42,979 nt of DNA from assembly GCA_027317105.1 (NCBI GenBank), contig DAHVFH010000015.1, positions 1 to 42,979 of the forward strand, given 5' to 3'. The first letter of the stretch is position 1. Every line of letters begins with the position of its first letter. Positions 41,246 through 42,979 of this stretch are shown piece by piece. This DNA comes from Cytophagales bacterium. Lineage in GTDB: Bacteria; Bacteroidota; Bacteroidia; Cytophagales; Cyclobacteriaceae. The position numbers and the translations under genes are program-made. The notes under the pieces were generated by a model. That model was not told the origin of the DNA. It made no database searches and saw only the letters and a program-made list of their open reading frames with translations.

Positions 41246-42520
41246 ATGCTACAAGTACAAGTATTGCGGGAAGAAACAAACAGGGTAATCGAAGGGTTGA
41301 AGAAACGCCATTTTAAAGATGCTGAATTGTTAGTGAATGAGGCGATCGAGATCGACAAAAACCGGAGAGAAATTCAAAAGCAAGCCGATGACTTAAAGGC
41401 TAAATCGAATAGTGACTCAAAGAAAATTGGCGAGTTGATGAAAGGGGGGAAAGCCGATGAGGCTAATATACTTAAAGGACAAGTTGCGTTGGATAAAGAA
41501 CACATCAAAAAATCGGAAGGGAGTTTAGCCGAATTTGAGAAACGGTTGCAAGAAATTTTATATAAGATTCCTAACGTTCCACACCCAAATGTACCTGCCG
41601 GCAAGGCTGCTGAAGACAATGCTACTGTTTATGAACACGGCAGTGTTCCCATATTGCATGCTGCGGCCTTACCGCATTGGGAGTTAATCAAGAAATATGA
41701 CATCATTGATTTTGATTTGGGCGTAAAAATTACGGGGGCAGGTTTTCCGGTCTACAAGGGAAAGGGAGCTAAACTTCAGCGTGCCTTGATCAATTTCTTT
41801 TTGACCGAAGCCGAACTTGCGGGCTATACAGAGATACAACCACCGATCATGGTAAACGAAGCCAGTGGCTACGGAACCGGACAGCTTCCCGATAAGGAAG
41901 GGCAGATGTATTTTGTGAATGAAGACGGACTTTATTTAATACCAACCGCTGAAGTTCCAATTACCAACTTGTATCGCGATGTGATCGTGCCCGAAGAAAC
42001 TCTACCTATAAAAAATGCCGGTTATACACCGTGCTTTCGGAGAGAGGCTGGAAGTTGGGGTGCCCATGTACGCGGACTCAACCGCCTTCATCAATTTGAT
42101 AAAGTGGAGGTAGTGCAGATCGCCAAAGCGGAAGACTCGTATAAAATTTTAGAGGAGATGGCCCTTCATGTACAAGGTCTTCTTGAGAAACTGGAATTGC
42201 CTTATCGTAAACTCTTGCTTTGTGGTGGCGATATGGGTTTCAACTCCGCCATGACCTACGACATGGAAGTTTTTTCGGCAGCTCAACAGCGATGGCTTGA
42301 AGTAAGCTCCGTAAGCAATTTTGAGACGTTCCAAGCGAACCGTCTAAAACTGCGTTACAAAAACAAAGAAGGAAAAACGCAATTGTTGCACACCCTGAAC
42401 GGCAGTGCGCTGGCGTTACCACGGATTGTAGCCGCGATACTAGAAAATAATCAAACGGAGGATGGCATTAAAATCCCAGAAGCACTTAGGCGATACACTG
42501 GGTTTGATTGGATAAAATAG
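41246..42520 (+). CDS. serS: Seryl-tRNA synthetase
   Basis: A 424-residue class II synthetase charging tRNA-Ser. I use the ATG at 41246 (MLQVQVLREETNRVIEGLKKRHFKDAELLV), the usual start in the phylum. The N-terminal long coiled-coil arm (about 25-105) grips the tRNA extra arm; the catalytic core shows motif 2 (PCFRREAGSWGAHVRGLNRLHQFDKVE) and motif 3 (NGSALALPRIVAAILENNQ), plus TAEVPITNLYRD. Length is normal. The next gene begins directly after its stop. Confidence 0.97.
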   Translation: MLQVQVLREETNRVIEGLKKRHFKDAELLVNEAIEIDKNRREIQKQADDLKAKSNSDSKKIGELMKGGKADEANILKGQVALDKEHIKKSEGSLAEFEKRLQEILYKIPNVPHPNVPAGKAAEDNATVYEHGSVPILHAAALPHWELIKKYDIIDFDLGVKITGAGFPVYKGKGAKLQRALINFFLTEAELAGYTEIQPPIMVNEASGYGTGQLPDKEGQMYFVNEDGLYLIPTAEVPITNLYRDVIVPEETLPIKNAGYTPCFRREAGSWGAHVRGLNRLHQFDKVEVVQIAKAEDSYKILEEMALHVQGLLEKLELPYRKLLLCGGDMGFNSAMTYDMEVFSAAQQRWLEVSSVSNFETFQANRLKLRYKNKEGKTQLLHTLNGSALALPRIVAAILENNQTEDGIKIPEALRRYTGFDWIK

Positions 42521-42979
42521 ATGATCAAAAGCAAAGCACTAATTCGGCTCGCACTTTTTGGCTCCATACTAGCCTGGCTGACACTGCTTTTTTCTGACAT
42601 TACGGTTTTGTTTAGTAACCTGCAAGGGCTACAGCCGGATGTGCCAATATGGCTACCGCAGGTAATGCTTGCCGCTTATATCATCAGCTTGTATTATTAT
42701 TATAAACTTCGGATTGAACTTGACGATTCGCTCAACTTTACCGACTTGATTTGGAAAGTCTTTGCTACCGGCCTAGTCACTACCTTGATATCATTAATAT
42801 TCCGCTTGCTTGTTTTCACACTCGGCAATACTAATCTGGCCTCCAATGTAGTGTTTAGCGATTTTATTTGCCAGATCAACCTAGCCTTATTGTTAAATTT
42901 TTTAATAGCGGCCCTCACTTCGTGGAAACGACTGATTCTTTATCAAAAATCAAAATGGCTCATCCGCAACTGGCTCGTG
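42521..42979 (+). CDS. Multi-pass membrane protein, N-terminal part (3' end outside window)
   Basis: An open frame of 153 codons starts with ATG immediately after the serS stop and runs off the window. It encodes about four transmembrane helices (around 7-25, 46-61, 78-97 and 112-133), followed by a basic segment SWKRLILYQKSKWLIRNW entering the cytoplasm. This layout, a small membrane module followed by a cytoplasmic stalk, is typical of sensor proteins such as histidine kinases or PP2C-type phosphatases, but the output domain is outside the window, so the function is undetermined. Zero spacing to serS implies co-transcription. Confidence 0.75.
   Translation, partial: MIKSKALIRLALFGSILAWLTLLFSDITVLFSNLQGLQPDVPIWLPQVMLAAYIISLYYYYKLRIELDDSLNFTDLIWKVFATGLVTTLISLIFRLLVFTLGNTNLASNVVFSDFICQINLALLLNFLIAALTSWKRLILYQKSKWLIRNWLV

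Overview
The window comes from a chromosome of the phylum Bacteroidota, most likely the order Cytophagales. Several things point there: Bacteroidota-type -7 boxes (TAnnTTTG) ahead of several genes, few Shine-Dalgarno sequences, a Rho factor with a long low-complexity N-terminal insertion, paired DUF3857/transglutaminase proteins, a BNR-repeat 'sortilin-like' exoprotein beside an S9 peptidase, a PVC-type heme protein, and TPM-domain proteins with Gly/Ser-rich tails. The assignment to order is inference. There is no rRNA, no tRNA that I could see, no phage and no insertion sequence.

Layout. 1-3.6 kb: the 3' end of an AraC-type regulator, then a plus-strand operon of truncated hemoglobin, FAD-linked oxidase and alpha/beta hydrolase. 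3.9-5.3 kb: radA (minus). 5.3-9.4 kb: a truncated gene relic followed by two tandem DUF3857 proteins, one with a degraded and one with a largely intact transglutaminase site. 9.4-13.8 kb (minus): SDR dehydrogenase, a broken ParE/RelE-type toxin with its antitoxin, and a SNF2 helicase. 14-19.6 kb: Omp85-like barrel, secreted esterase-like lipoprotein, receiver-only response regulator convergent with a histidine kinase, LEA14-like lipoprotein, 2OG-Fe(II) oxygenase. 19.6-26.1 kb: fumC (plus) facing a minus-strand run glyA - antitoxin - PIN toxin - tatC - rpiB - nitroreductase - PLP dehydratase. 26.2-31.1 kb (minus): a large PVC-type cytochrome/HEAT lipoprotein, a SEC-C protein, a small ORF, and a HepT / HTH-MntA toxin-antitoxin pair. 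31.2-33.6 kb: three TPM-domain proteins. 33.8-39.3 kb: divergent BNR exoprotein and S9 peptidase. 39.4-43 kb: rho, serS and the start of a membrane protein cut by the window end.

Most genes are core metabolism, envelope and housekeeping. The less ordinary material is of three kinds. First, there are three toxin-antitoxin loci in about 21 kb, in different states: a ParE-like toxin broken by two small lesions whose ancestral stop overlaps the SDR start, a PIN toxin pair embedded by overlaps in the glyA-tatC-rpiB run, and a HepT/MntA pair in which the nucleotidyltransferase antitoxin carries its own N-terminal XRE domain and has a doubled palindrome just upstream. Second, short repeats have entered coding sequence: two adjacent TPM genes have signal peptides partly encoded by simple repeats, and the PLP dehydratase carries an in-frame insertion centred on a palindrome. 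Third, there is a relic of an extra gene beside the DUF3857 pair. I did not find convincing evidence for a wholly new multi-gene system; the HTH-MntA/HepT/small ORF/SEC-C run is the best candidate for something under-described.
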